Positions 1 to 8,345 of a DNA stretch of 64,000 bases are shown here, one piece after another (the stretch's first letter is position 1; each line of letters opens with the position of its first letter). The notes under the pieces are model-generated. The model was not told where the DNA came from. It did no database searches and saw only the letters and a list, made by a program, of their open reading frames with translations. A program made the position numbers and the translations under genes. Source of the stretch: CAG-1138 sp964495385 (lineage in GTDB: Bacteria; Bacillota; Clostridia; Christensenellales; CAG-917); the NCBI GenBank assembly GCA_964495385.1, contig CAZBVO010000009.1, positions 5,176 through 69,175 of the forward strand, read 5' to 3'.

Positions 1-558
1 TACGCCGCTCGCACCATGATCCCTGTGCTGTCTCGCAGCGCATATCCGGGCTACGTGAACATTTCTTCCGCATCCGCTCTGTTGCCTGTAGCAGGCCAAA
101 GCATCTATAGCAGCACCAAAGCCGCCGTTTATGCAATGAGCGAATGTATCCGTCAGGAATACGAGCGTGAAGGCTGGTACGTCGGCTACGTTTTGCCGGG
201 CCCTGTCAAAACCGACCTCTACAACGCCAAAGCCGCCGACGGCGCAGAAGCAAAAGCAAAAGTCAAGGACGGACTTATCACCAAAATCGGCCAAACCGCT
301 CCGCACGCCGCAAAAGTTATCTGCCGTTGCATGTCCAGAAAGCAAAGCCGCATAGTGTTGGGCGCAGTAGCGCATCTTATGGGCTTCGGTCATCAACTGC
401 TCCCTCGCACGGTTCCTACCATGGCATCCAAGCTTATGAGCATCGTTCCTTTGGAATCCTTCAAGGACATTTTCAGAAACACCAAAGCAAACAAAGCGGC
501 CAGAAAGGCTCAGCGCAAAGCTTTGAAGGAACAGAAAAAAGCCGAAAAGAACAACTAA
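1..558 (+). CDS. Short-chain dehydrogenase/reductase, C-terminal part (5' end outside window)
   Basis: The frame is already open at base 1, so the gene starts upstream and its Rossmann nucleotide-binding half is not visible. What remains has the SDR catalytic pattern: a serine-rich strand (NISSAS) followed by YSSTK, the Tyr-x-x-x-Lys pair, and then the PGPVKT turn that usually follows the substrate loop. The C-terminus is extended by a very basic Lys/Ala tail (KANKAARKAQRKALKEQKK), which is unusual for a soluble SDR and may contact membrane or nucleic acid. Substrate cannot be told. It converges on the anti-sigma gene and shares a terminator with it. Confidence 0.85.
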   Translation, partial: YAARTMIPVLSRSAYPGYVNISSASALLPVAGQSIYSSTKAAVYAMSECIRQEYEREGWYVGYVLPGPVKTDLYNAKAADGAEAKAKVKDGLITKIGQTAPHAAKVICRCMSRKQSRIVLGAVAHLMGFGHQLLPRTVPTMASKLMSIVPLESFKDIFRNTKANKAARKAQRKALKEQKKAEKNN

Positions 559-572
559 AAACCGCAAAATTT

Positions 573-610
573 AAACAAAAAACACGTCCCGCATGGGACG
601 TGCTTTTTTT
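573..610. terminator. Bidirectional intrinsic terminator
   Basis: A hairpin with stem cacgtccc/gggacgtg (583-602) and short loop is followed by seven T on the plus strand and preceded by an A-rich run, so it can end both the SDR transcript and the converging anti-sigma transcript. Confidence 0.85.
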
Positions 611-645
611 AACACTAGTTTTCTGGGAGGGTTAGTGTACTGTTG

Positions 646-2262
646 TTATGCGGCAGTGCTTCCGTTTACGGTTACGCCGAACTCGATGCGACGGGTTTCT
701 TTAGCGTCTGCCATAAGTTTGTCGAAAGCTGCTTTTGCTTCGGCGATAGCCTGATTCATAGTGTCCTCAAACTGTTGAATGTTTGCCGAATAAGTTGCCT
801 GTTTGTTTTCAATTGTTTTGAGTTCGTCATCGGTGAAAGCGCAAGCGGTGAGAGCATCGTCGCGAGCGGTTTTCACGCTGTTGATTGCATTTTCAAGGGT
901 AAGTTGATCCTTAACTTCTGCAACTTTAATGCCGAGAGCTTCAAACAACGAGTCAACCATTTCGCCAAAGCTTCCGTCTTCGCCGCCGATGGTGATCAAT
1001 CCGGACAGTTTGTCGCCGAGGATTGCGGACAGGTCAAAACCGTCTGCGCTCAAAGCCATGTTGACTGCCAAGGTAGCACTGTTTTCTTCAACACCGGTAT
1101 AGAGGTTGAAAGCTACTTCGAGTTTTCTTGCGTTGCCGTCTTCGTCGTAAGCGAGGGACTTGATGTATTTTTGCAAATTGTCAAGGTTGAACTCGTCGTA
1201 AGCAGCCTTAACTTCGTCCATGATTGCAACGTATTCTTCGTCTGCGTTGCCGTCCGGGTCAACAAAATTCAAAACGTTCAAAATGTCGTCTTCGGTGATA
1301 ACCGGGTTTGCCTTGTAAATGTCAAGCATTTCAGAAACGCCGTTTAATACACCGTAAGTAGCATTTAAAGCAAGGTATTTTGCAGCATTGGCAGTTTTAA
1401 GTCCGCCTGCGATAAAATCGGTGCCGATGTTTTGTGCGGCAACGGAAACGTATGCGCTGTCAAGATAAGCCTGCTTGGAAACGTTGTAAACGGTTTCTGC
1501 GCCGACGGTTGCGATTGCAAAGGAAGTTTCGACTTTGCTCTTCAATTCGGTTTTGAAAGTGCTTACGCGGTTTACCAAATCGTCCTCGGACATTTTGACT
1601 GCTTCGTCCATGGTGAGGGTACGGTCGGCCAGCATAGCGGTTTTGATGAGGCGAAGTTTGCCTGCGGTAAGATCGGCATAGCCGTCTTTGCCTTGGTTTT
1701 GAGATTTGAGATATTCAACTTCCTTGTTGAGGAGGTAGTTGGTGCCTTCGGTTACAGCCGCTCCGACGGTTTTGCCTGCGGTTTCGATTGCGTTTTTGGC
1801 AACGTCGTAAAGGCTGGTTTCAAATTCCAACGAGCCGGATACGGTGACGGTAACTTGGTTGTTGTCATCTCTGAGATAACCGAATTCAACTGCAAGGTTT
1901 CCGAGTTTTTCGACGGCTGCCTCGAAAGTGAGACCTTCCAGTTCTTCGCCGGAAAGAAGAATCTGCGCGTCTTCGTTTTCAGGGATAACGGTGACGACGA
2001 GCCCGTTTTCGTCAACCAAAAATTCGACCGACGGGTTGATGTCTACCGCGACGTACGAAACGTCTGCTTTGTTGTTGTTGCGTCCGTTAAGCACGACGGC
2101 TACGACGCCTACCACCAACGCCAGAACGCAGGTTGCCGCGATTACGGAGATGAAAGTTTTCTTTTTGGATTGAGAAGTTTTTGCGCCGGATGCAGCGACT
2201 TTTTTAGGTGCGTTTTTGTCCATTTCCAATTCTAACCTCTTTTTAATTTGTTTTTCTGTCAT
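646..2262 (-). CDS. RsgI-type membrane anti-sigma factor
   Basis: A predicted anti-sigma factor of 538 residues that would hold the upstream ECF sigma factor at the membrane. The start chosen is the ATG at 2262, which overlaps the sigma stop as ATGA and follows a strong AGGGGAGGAG site; a longer frame to 2322 is less likely. A short basic cytoplasmic N-terminus is followed by one transmembrane helix at about residues 34-60, then the RsgI-family core with VAVDINPSVEFLVDENG and a downstream NEDAQ. In studied RsgI proteins an Asn-Pro bond in this region undergoes autoproteolysis; the INPS here fits that. The remaining extracellular part of about 400 residues is Ala/Glu-rich, mostly helical in appearance, and matches no sensor I recognise. 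Its signal is unknown. Confidence 0.82.
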   Translation of the reverse strand: MTEKQIKKRLELEMDKNAPKKVAASGAKTSQSKKKTFISVIAATCVLALVVGVVAVVLNGRNNNKADVSYVAVDINPSVEFLVDENGLVVTVIPENEDAQILLSGEELEGLTFEAAVEKLGNLAVEFGYLRDDNNQVTVTVSGSLEFETSLYDVAKNAIETAGKTVGAAVTEGTNYLLNKEVEYLKSQNQGKDGYADLTAGKLRLIKTAMLADRTLTMDEAVKMSEDDLVNRVSTFKTELKSKVETSFAIATVGAETVYNVSKQAYLDSAYVSVAAQNIGTDFIAGGLKTANAAKYLALNATYGVLNGVSEMLDIYKANPVITEDDILNVLNFVDPDGNADEEYVAIMDEVKAAYDEFNLDNLQKYIKSLAYDEDGNARKLEVAFNLYTGVEENSATLAVNMALSADGFDLSAILGDKLSGLITIGGEDGSFGEMVDSLFEALGIKVAEVKDQLTLENAINSVKTARDDALTACAFTDDELKTIENKQATYSANIQQFEDTMNQAIAEAKAAFDKLMADAKETRRIEFGVTVNGSTAA

Positions 2263-2783
2263 TGTTGCTCCTCCCCTGCCAACGCCTGTCTGAGCGTTTT
2301 GATGGCCTCGCCGTACATCCACCTGACAGTACTGTGCGGAATGTCCAGCATTGACGATATCTCTTTAAATTTGTAACCTGCCATAAGGTGCAGGATAACT
2401 ATTTGCTGACGGCTTTGATCCAGTTTTGTCAAAAGCGCCTTTGTAACGATGCTGTCGTCCGACAGGCAGTAGGCACCGAACAGTGCTTCGTTTTGCCCGT
2501 AATCGGTTGCGATTTCACGTTTTGCCTTATATTGCAAATTCAACGAAAGGTTTTTGGCGATTTGCAATATCCATGCCAAGGCATTGCCTTCATTATAGCC
2601 GGAGGCCCCGTTCAGCACCCTTATGTAGGTTTCCTGCATTACGTCTTCCGCATCCGCCTTGTTGCGAACGTACGTTAAAATGAATGCGTAAACCACTTTG
2701 CGAGTTTCGGCGTAAATATCCGCCAGAACGTCGTCCCCGAATTTTAAATCGAGCATCATCTTGTTGAGTTTTCTGTTGTTCAT
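2259..2783 (-). CDS. ECF-family RNA polymerase sigma factor
   Basis: At 174 residues this has the usual ECF length. Region 2 is visible as VRNKADAEDVMQETYIRVL with the conserved DAEDVxQE core, and region 4 as a helix-turn-helix (YKFKEISSMLDIPHSTVRWMYGEAIKTLR). It directs core polymerase to a regulon not identifiable here. It is preceded by a GAGG site and coupled by a 4-base overlap to the anti-sigma gene, the standard arrangement for a sigma/anti-sigma pair. The 96-base gap to prsW upstream is A/T-tract rich; a GGAACC lies 22 bases before the start but has no -10 partner, so I do not call autoregulation. Confidence 0.92.
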   Translation of the reverse strand: MNNRKLNKMMLDLKFGDDVLADIYAETRKVVYAFILTYVRNKADAEDVMQETYIRVLNGASGYNEGNALAWILQIAKNLSLNLQYKAKREIATDYGQNEALFGAYCLSDDSIVTKALLTKLDQSRQQIVILHLMAGYKFKEISSMLDIPHSTVRWMYGEAIKTLRQALAGEEQQ

Positions 2784-2879
2784 GTCGTCCTCGATATCGG
2801 TTCCTGTTTAATAAACAAACCAAAATGCGTTTTTGTTGGTGATTTTGAAAAATTTTTTTTGTTTTTTTTATTTTTTTGT

Positions 2880-3629
2880 TCAGTCCAAAACAAAAGGATC
2901 TTCGGCGTCGGCATAGGCCTTTTCGACGTCGGCCATAAAACTGCGATCCTCTTTTGACCATTTTCTGATTTTTACGATGACGTAAACGTCGGTGCAAACG
3001 ACAAACACGGCAAATATCACCGTAAACAGCGTGCTGTTCATTTGCAAGCAAAAATCGTAAAGGCCGTGCAACAGCACCGGCACCCAAAGCGAAAGTCGTC
3101 TGTTTCGAGCGCTCTTGTCAAATTCGCCCAAAATGGCATAGCGTTTGCTTTGACCGTAAAAATACCCCATAAACACGGCAAAGGATATGTGTCCCGGGAT
3201 GGCCGTAACGCCTCTCAGCAGTGCGACGTAAACGGTCCCGTTTGCAAACACGTACATCAAATTTTCGACAATCGCAAAGCCCGCCGACACAAACACCGCA
3301 TAAACGATGCCGTCAAACGGCGTCGAAAAATTGCGGTTGTGCCAGGTGCGACGCCTCAAAAAATAAAGCTTGCCGCCCTCTTCGGCCAATGCCACTACCA
3401 AAAAACAGGTCAGCGCATTATATAGCGGCGTGTTTTCCGGCGCAAACGCCCCGACCACGGCCATGCCGATGCTTTCCAGCACGACTGCCGACACAACCGA
3501 CGTCGCACCACACAAAAGCAATCGCAACAAAAGCCCCCAAGGTTCGCGATCCACCCTGTCTTTTTTGTAAATATACAACACCAGCACCAGCGGCGGTATC
3601 ACCGCCGACGCAAAAAGCACCCATTTCAT
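2880..3629 (-). CDS. prsW: PrsW-family intramembrane metalloprotease
   Basis: A 249-residue polytopic membrane protein with the PrsW motif set: EEGGK in a membrane segment (about residues 82-86), then FDGIVYAVFVSAGFAIVENLMY, a later PGHISFAVFMGYFYG and HGLYDF. In Bacillus subtilis PrsW makes the first cut in the anti-sigma factor RsiW. The next two genes on the same strand are an ECF sigma and a membrane anti-sigma factor, so the likely substrate is encoded in the same operon. Here the anti-sigma is RsgI-like rather than RsiW-like, which is an uncommon pairing. RBS is GGAGG about 9 bases before ATG. Confidence 0.9.
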   Translation of the reverse strand: MKWVLFASAVIPPLVLVLYIYKKDRVDREPWGLLLRLLLCGATSVVSAVVLESIGMAVVGAFAPENTPLYNALTCFLVVALAEEGGKLYFLRRRTWHNRNFSTPFDGIVYAVFVSAGFAIVENLMYVFANGTVYVALLRGVTAIPGHISFAVFMGYFYGQSKRYAILGEFDKSARNRRLSLWVPVLLHGLYDFCLQMNSTLFTVIFAVFVVCTDVYVIVKIRKWSKEDRSFMADVEKAYADAEDPFVLD

Positions 3630-3701
3630 ATTCGGCCTCCGTGATTATTGTTGAACACAAACATTATTTTTGCATTAAAAACCGAACTTTATAATGAATT
3701 T

Positions 3702-3730
3702 ATTATAACCTGCCCCCTCTCGAATGTCAA
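3702..3730 (-). promoter_or_regulatory. Sigma-A promoter of prsW-sigma-antisigma operon
   Basis: Read on the minus strand: TTGACA (3725-3730), 17-base spacer, TATAAT (3702-3707), a perfect consensus match about 70 bases before prsW. Confidence 0.85.
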
Positions 3731-3790
3731 TTCCGCGCGCAAAAGTTCCCCTCTTTTGTAAAGGTTGGCTTTACAATTTCAAAAATAAGG

Positions 3791-3819
3791 TTGCTTTTAT
3801 ACTTAATTAAGTGTAAAAT
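3791..3819 (+). promoter_or_regulatory. Promoter of sugar symporter with palindromic operator
   Basis: TTGCTT (3791-3796), 17-base spacer, TAAAAT (3814-3819). The spacer holds a perfect 12-base palindrome ACTTAATTAAGT (3801-3812), which extends with one mismatch per side to 3798-3815. A repressor bound there would block polymerase, as expected of a substrate-inducible sugar permease. The regulator is not encoded next door. Confidence 0.7.
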
Positions 3820-3867
3820 TAAATTATGTGCGCACGTAAAACAAAATAAATGCGCAACGGGGGAATT

Positions 3868-5442
3868 ATGAATCAAAAGAAATTGTCCGTCGGACAAGTC
3901 ACAACCTACTCTTTGGGCTCGCTGGGGCTTACCTTCAGCCAAAACTGCGTGTCCACCTTTTTTCTGGTTTACCTTTGTGCTTACCGAAAGCTGAATCCGC
4001 TCATTATGACGGTGGCATTCGTTCTTGCAGGGCTGTGGGATGCCGTCAACGATCCGATGCTGGCCACGCTTGTCAATAACGGCAAAAAAACCAAGCTCGG
4101 CCGCTATCGCCCGTGGATTGCTTTGGGTGCGGTTTTAAACGCCGTCACCTTGACATGCCTGTTTATACCTATTGAAGGGAAAATAGGTTTAAGATACGCA
4201 TATTACATCATAATGTACGTTTTGTGGGGAATGAGCTCCACCGTTCTCAACATTCCGTTTTGGGCGATGCTTCCTACCATTGCCGACACCACCGAGGAAA
4301 GAAACCGCGCTTCCAGCCTTGCAAAGCTCATCGGCGGACTTGGCGGATTTTTGTGCAGCATGTTTGCAACGTCGTTTATTTTCCCGAACTGCGCATCCAT
4401 CGGCATGAACAAAGCCTACCTTATCGTGGCGGCCTGCTCGGCAGGCATAACCCTTGTGTTTGTTATGCTGACGGTTATTTTCAACAAAGAAAACTATGAG
4501 CTTCCGCACGAGGACATCGGCCTTAAACAGATTTTCACGTTTTTCAAAACCAACGACCAACTGCGAGCCTATGCAATCAACTTCCTGCTGTTTTCCATCG
4601 GTTGCACCATTGCACTGTCGCAAATCATTTACATTTATACCTACAGCTACGAAAACGGCACCAACCTTTTGAGTTCGAGCTACAGTTTCACGCTGTTTTG
4701 GATAATTGCCTGCACGGGACAGGGCATAGCCATGTTCTTTTACAACCAATTGACCAAAAAAATACCGCGCGAAAAGATGTACGGCGCATCGTTTTTCGGC
4801 TGCATAGCAAGCTTTATCTTGCTGTTTTTGGTGTTCTTTATCCTCAAACCGGGACAATACCTGCTCAACTCGGTGTTGGTTGCACTTTCCGGTGCATTTT
4901 TGATGACCGCCAACGGAATCAACCAAATCGGAAGCACGGTTATGATTGCCGATGTGTCCGACTACGGCGAATACAAAACCGGTCAGCGTTGCGACAGCGT
5001 CATTTTCAGCATCCAAACGCTTATAACCAAATTTGCGGCGGCAATTGCAATGCTCATTTTGGGCATCGGCATCTCCGTTGCGAAACTCCCGACCATTTCG
5101 GACATCCCTGTCGTCGACCTCGAAACGGGGCAATATTACGGCAACGTTCAGGTTTTTGAAGAAGACGGCGTCTATCTCGTCAACGACGAGGAATCCTACG
5201 AAAAACTGCTCAAAACCGAATATGCCGACCAGGTCAAATTTGTCGAAGGTTCGGTTGTCGGCGAGGAAAACATGACTATTTTGAGGGCGTTTATGTTCCT
5301 CATTCCTATTCCTCTTGCCGCTTTGGGCTACGTTTCGTATCGCAAAAGATATTGGCTGTACGGCGAGAAATATCAACGCATCAAGGAAGAAATCGACAAA
5401 AATCGACTTCTTGCCGACGCACCGCCAACCGAAACGGAATAA
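3868..5442 (+). CDS. GPH-family (MelB-like) sugar:cation symporter
   Basis: A polytopic carrier of 524 residues from the ATG at 3868, which follows a GGGGG site; an upstream ATG at 3850 lacks one. The N-terminal half shows the glycoside-pentoside-hexuronide signature: GLWDAVNDPMLATLVNN followed by TKLGRYRPWI, as in melibiose permease, and about 12 hydrophobic segments follow. Residues about 405-470 form an unusually long hydrophilic insertion (LETGQYYGNVQVFEEDG onward) between late membrane helices, which the short MelB-type carriers lack. The sugar and coupling ion cannot be read from sequence. It stands alone with its own promoter and terminator. Confidence 0.88.
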   Translation: MNQKKLSVGQVTTYSLGSLGLTFSQNCVSTFFLVYLCAYRKLNPLIMTVAFVLAGLWDAVNDPMLATLVNNGKKTKLGRYRPWIALGAVLNAVTLTCLFIPIEGKIGLRYAYYIIMYVLWGMSSTVLNIPFWAMLPTIADTTEERNRASSLAKLIGGLGGFLCSMFATSFIFPNCASIGMNKAYLIVAACSAGITLVFVMLTVIFNKENYELPHEDIGLKQIFTFFKTNDQLRAYAINFLLFSIGCTIALSQIIYIYTYSYENGTNLLSSSYSFTLFWIIACTGQGIAMFFYNQLTKKIPREKMYGASFFGCIASFILLFLVFFILKPGQYLLNSVLVALSGAFLMTANGINQIGSTVMIADVSDYGEYKTGQRCDSVIFSIQTLITKFAAAIAMLILGIGISVAKLPTISDIPVVDLETGQYYGNVQVFEEDGVYLVNDEESYEKLLKTEYADQVKFVEGSVVGEENMTILRAFMFLIPIPLAALGYVSYRKRYWLYGEKYQRIKEEIDKNRLLADAPPTETE

Positions 5443-5456
5443 ACACAACAACAAAA

Positions 5457-5490
5457 AAGGGACAGGCAAAATCGCCTGTCCCCTTTTTTA
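5457..5490. terminator. Intrinsic terminator
   Basis: The stem gggacaggc/gcctgtccc, with a short loop, is followed by seven T and preceded by A6. It ends the symporter gene and can also serve the converging ABC importer operon. Confidence 0.9.
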
Positions 5491-5591
5491 CGGTATCAAA
5501 ATTTGTTTTGATTTTAAGGTGTCAAATTTGTTTTAAACTTCGTCAATCGGCCATAAAAATGCCCGTATTCGGCAAATTCGGCCGTGCAAAA

Positions 5592-6344
5592 TCAGTTTTT
5601 GTCGCCCTCGGCAAGCATCCTCGACAAAAACGCACGGGTGCGTTCCTCTTTAGGATTGCTGAAAATTTCGGAAGGTGCGCCCTGCTCGACAATTATGCCG
5701 TTGTCCATAAACACAACCTTTTTGGCCACGTCTCTGGCAAAAGCCATTTCGTGCGTGACGATAAGCATGGTAAGGCCGCGTTCCGCCAAATCTTTCATAA
5801 CCGACAAAACTTCACCGACCATTTCGGGATCGAGTGCGGAAGTCGGCTCATCAAACAAAATAACTTCCGGGTTCATGGCCAGCGCACGCGCTATCGCAAC
5901 ACGCTGCTTTTGGCCGCCCGACAACTGTTTAGGCTTGGCGTTGACGTATGCGCCCATACCGACAAGCTCCAAATATTTTTTTGCAACCGCTTCTGCTTCG
6001 TCCTTTTTCATGCCCAAAACCTTGCGAGGTCCGACGGTGCAGTTTTTCAAAACGTTCATGTTTCCGAACAAATTGAACGACTGGAACACCATTGCCACCT
6101 TCTGGCGATACTTAGGCGCACTTTGCGTGTGAAGGATGTTTTCGCCGTGGAACAAAATTTCACCCGAAGTAGGCGTTTCAAACAGATTTATACAACGAAG
6201 AAGGGTGGACTTGCCGCTTCCCGACGAACCGATTATGCAGGTTACGTCGCCGGCATTGACGGTAAAATCGATGTCCGCCAAAACCTTGTTGTCCCCAAAC
6301 GTTTTGCTCAAATGGTTTATTTTCAAAATAGCATTGTCGGCCAT
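5592..6344 (-). CDS. Polar amino acid ABC importer, ATP-binding subunit (lysine predicted)
   Basis: The 250 residues carry a complete ABC ATPase of the GlnQ/HisP group: Walker A GSSGSGKST (about 39-47), Q-loop VFQSFNLF, signature LSGGQKQRVAIARAL, Walker B VILFDEPTSALDP, and switch His in VTHEMAFARD. The start overlaps the stop of the upstream binding-protein/permease gene by one base (TGATG), so translation is coupled and the two make one importer. The lysine riboswitch ahead of the operon gives the substrate prediction; the ATPase alone would only say polar amino acid. Confidence 0.93.
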   Translation of the reverse strand: MADNAILKINHLSKTFGDNKVLADIDFTVNAGDVTCIIGSSGSGKSTLLRCINLFETPTSGEILFHGENILHTQSAPKYRQKVAMVFQSFNLFGNMNVLKNCTVGPRKVLGMKKDEAEAVAKKYLELVGMGAYVNAKPKQLSGGQKQRVAIARALAMNPEVILFDEPTSALDPEMVGEVLSVMKDLAERGLTMLIVTHEMAFARDVAKKVVFMDNGIIVEQGAPSEIFSNPKEERTRAFLSRMLAEGDKN

Positions 6345-7945
6345 CAGTCGTTACCTCCCAAAATTTTGTTTTCTTTGACTATGGATTCGGCATCCATGTT
6401 TTGCGAACCCATTATCTTGTAGTTGTCGCCGCCGTCCATTTTCTTTTCGACGAGGCGCAAAATTCGGGTGATCACAAACGTCAGCACAAAATAAACACCT
6501 GCAACAAGCAAATAGGTTTTGAAGGTTTCGTAGTTGACCGAAACAATGGACCTTGCGGCATAAAACAGCTCGGTGAAACCTATTACGTTCAACACCGAAG
6601 TGTCCTTGATGTTGATGACGAACTCGTTTGCAACGCTCGGCATGATGTTTCTGAGCGCCTGCGGCAACACTACGTTTTGCATGGTTTGCGAATGCGTCAT
6701 GCCTATCGCCTGAGCACCTTCGAACTGCCCCTTGTCAACGGATATTATTCCGCCGCGAACGATTTCGGCCATGTACGCACCCGTATTGATGGATACGATA
6801 ATGAGACCTGCCAAAACCACGTTCATCGTTTGCCCGTCGGCAAGCAGCGCGAAGCCCCAGAAAATGACCATCGCCTGAACCATCATCGGCGTTCCCCTAA
6901 ACACTTCGATGTACGCCGAAAGCAGGAAATCTCCTATCTTTTTGAATACGGCCGCAACCTTGTTTTTTGGCGTTTCCGCAGTGCGGGCCATTCCCACAAG
7001 TATACCGATTAAAAGTCCTGCAACGGTGCCAATAAGCGCAACCAGCAAAGTGTAGCCCACGCCCGACAAAATCATTTGGCTTATTTCCGAAACGGTCAGT
7101 TTGCCCGATGCCAGTTTGACGGCCTCGTCCATCATCTCGATGCGCTCTTCGGTGGAAATCCCTGCCAAAATGCGGTTGATTTCGTCTTTGTATTCGCACC
7201 CTTTTTTCATGCCTACCGCTATTGCGGAATCGCCGTCGCCGGTGTCGAAGCCGGTGTCGTTGTTTACCAACGAAATAACCTTAAGTTCCGAATTGGATGC
7301 GCAGTCGGCTTTTGCTCCCGGATCCTCGGCAACGTAGCCGTCAATGGCTTTCGATTTAAGAGCATTTATAAGCGCAGGGAAATCATCCATCGGTGTGGCA
7401 CGGGTTATGCCGAATTGGCGTCCCTGTTCTTCTAAGGCCGTATCGTGGAAAGTTCCCAGCTGAGCCGCAACGGTTGCGCCGGCAAAGTCCGCCAGCGAGG
7501 TTGCGTTTGCGTATTTACCGTCCTTTCTTACGACGATAACCAAATTGCTTTCATAATACGGATCGGAAAAATCGATGGCCTCGAGCCTCTCGGCCGTCGG
7601 GCTCATACCTGCTATTATAAGGTCCAGCGCGCCCGAGGTTACACCCGGAAGCAAGCCGTCCCAACTGTATTGTTTTATAACAAGACGCTTGCCCAAACCT
7701 TCGGCAATGCGCTTTGCTATCATTACGTCGTAGCCGTTTGCCCAACCCTCGGCGTTGTCGATTTTGACGGCACCGTTGGCATCGTCCGCCATCTGCGTAA
7801 AGTTGAACGGCGCATAGGCACACTCAAGTCCGACATACAACACGTCCTCTTCCTTGTCGTCACAACCGCCAAGCACAAAGCTGCCCAAAACAACGGTTAA
7901 AACCACAACAGCAACCAATAAAATGCCTTTTCTGTTTTTTCTCAT
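6344..7945 (-). CDS. Fused lysine-binding lipoprotein and amino acid ABC permease
   Basis: One 533-residue chain joins two subunits that are usually separate. Residues 1-28 are a lipoprotein signal ending in LGGC. About 35-270 is a family 3 solute-binding domain (ECAYAPFNF, GLLPGVTSGALDLIIAGMSPTAER, FSDPYYES). From about 290 comes a HisM/GlnP-type permease with FRGTPMMVQ and the coupling motif EGAQAIGMTHSQTMQNVVLPQALR. Such fusions occur in Firmicutes and place the receptor directly on the translocator, so each dimer carries two receptors. It is the first gene behind a lysine riboswitch, so expression should fall when cellular lysine is high. RBS is AAAGGAG. Confidence 0.9.
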   Translation of the reverse strand: MRKNRKGILLVAVVVLTVVLGSFVLGGCDDKEEDVLYVGLECAYAPFNFTQMADDANGAVKIDNAEGWANGYDVMIAKRIAEGLGKRLVIKQYSWDGLLPGVTSGALDLIIAGMSPTAERLEAIDFSDPYYESNLVIVVRKDGKYANATSLADFAGATVAAQLGTFHDTALEEQGRQFGITRATPMDDFPALINALKSKAIDGYVAEDPGAKADCASNSELKVISLVNNDTGFDTGDGDSAIAVGMKKGCEYKDEINRILAGISTEERIEMMDEAVKLASGKLTVSEISQMILSGVGYTLLVALIGTVAGLLIGILVGMARTAETPKNKVAAVFKKIGDFLLSAYIEVFRGTPMMVQAMVIFWGFALLADGQTMNVVLAGLIIVSINTGAYMAEIVRGGIISVDKGQFEGAQAIGMTHSQTMQNVVLPQALRNIMPSVANEFVINIKDTSVLNVIGFTELFYAARSIVSVNYETFKTYLLVAGVYFVLTFVITRILRLVEKKMDGGDNYKIMGSQNMDAESIVKENKILGGND

Positions 7946-7983
7946 GAAATTTGCTCCTTTCGCGTTATTGCGGCAGAGCGGTT

Positions 7984-8013
7984 AAAAAAACCGCAATGCG
8001 ACCAACATTGCGG
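7984..8013 (-). terminator. Riboswitch expression-platform terminator
   Basis: On the minus strand the stem CCGCAATG/CATTGCGG with a 7-base loop is followed by seven T. It lies between the lysine aptamer and the RBS, the expected place for lysine-dependent premature termination. Confidence 0.88.
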
Positions 8014-8032
8014 CATAAAAAACCCATTCAAC

Positions 8033-8200
8033 GTTGATAGCGCTCCACCTTGCGGTGACAGTACAACGCATATTCTGCGTTGTCCCAAGAATATCCGCCC
8101 CGAACCGAACGGGATAAACTTTCGGCGAGTTTTCCTTTGCCACCGTAACGAAGTTCGCGTTATCGGCTTATCATAAAACTCGCGCCTCTACCTATTGATG
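8033..8200 (-). promoter_or_regulatory. Lysine riboswitch aptamer
   Basis: The minus strand matches the conserved lysine (L-box) core: GTAGAGGCGCGA at 8191-8180, GGCAAAGGAAAACTCGCC followed by GAAAG near the middle, CTTGGG before a hairpin arm and ACTGTCACC after it, and GTGGAGCGCTATC closing at 8036. The order and spacing of these blocks and the P1 pairing (ATAG with CTAT) fit the five-helix junction. The next gene is an amino acid importer, the expected class of target. Confidence 0.93.
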
Positions 8201-8205
8201 CAAAA

Positions 8206-8234
8206 AGCATACCACACCTTATTGAAGATGGCAA
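8206..8234 (-). promoter_or_regulatory. Promoter of lysine riboswitch transcript
   Basis: TTGCCA (8229-8234), 17-base spacer, TATGCT (8206-8211) on the minus strand, placing the RNA start just ahead of the aptamer. Confidence 0.75.
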
Positions 8235-8307
8235 GTAATTTGGAATAAAATTGCAAAAAAATTTATATTTTTTGCGTTTTTTGGCTTTTTTGCCTATTTT
8301 TAAGCAT

Positions 8308-8339
8308 AAAAAATCGTGCGCTCGTGCGCACGATTTTTT
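8308..8339. terminator. Intrinsic terminator of phosphodiesterase gene
   Basis: Stem atcgtgcgc/gcgcacgat with loop tcgt, flanked by A and T runs; it follows the stop of the minus-strand gene at 8346. Confidence 0.88.
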
Positions 8340-8345
8340 GTTTGT

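Noticed and set aside
2784..2810. GGAACC motif ahead of the ECF sigma gene as an autoregulated ECF promoter
   Set aside because: It is only 22 bases from the start codon and has no -10 partner at the right distance.
8033..8200. T-box leader ahead of the amino acid importer
   Set aside because: There is no AGGGTGGnACCGCG antiterminator; the conserved blocks fit the lysine riboswitch throughout.
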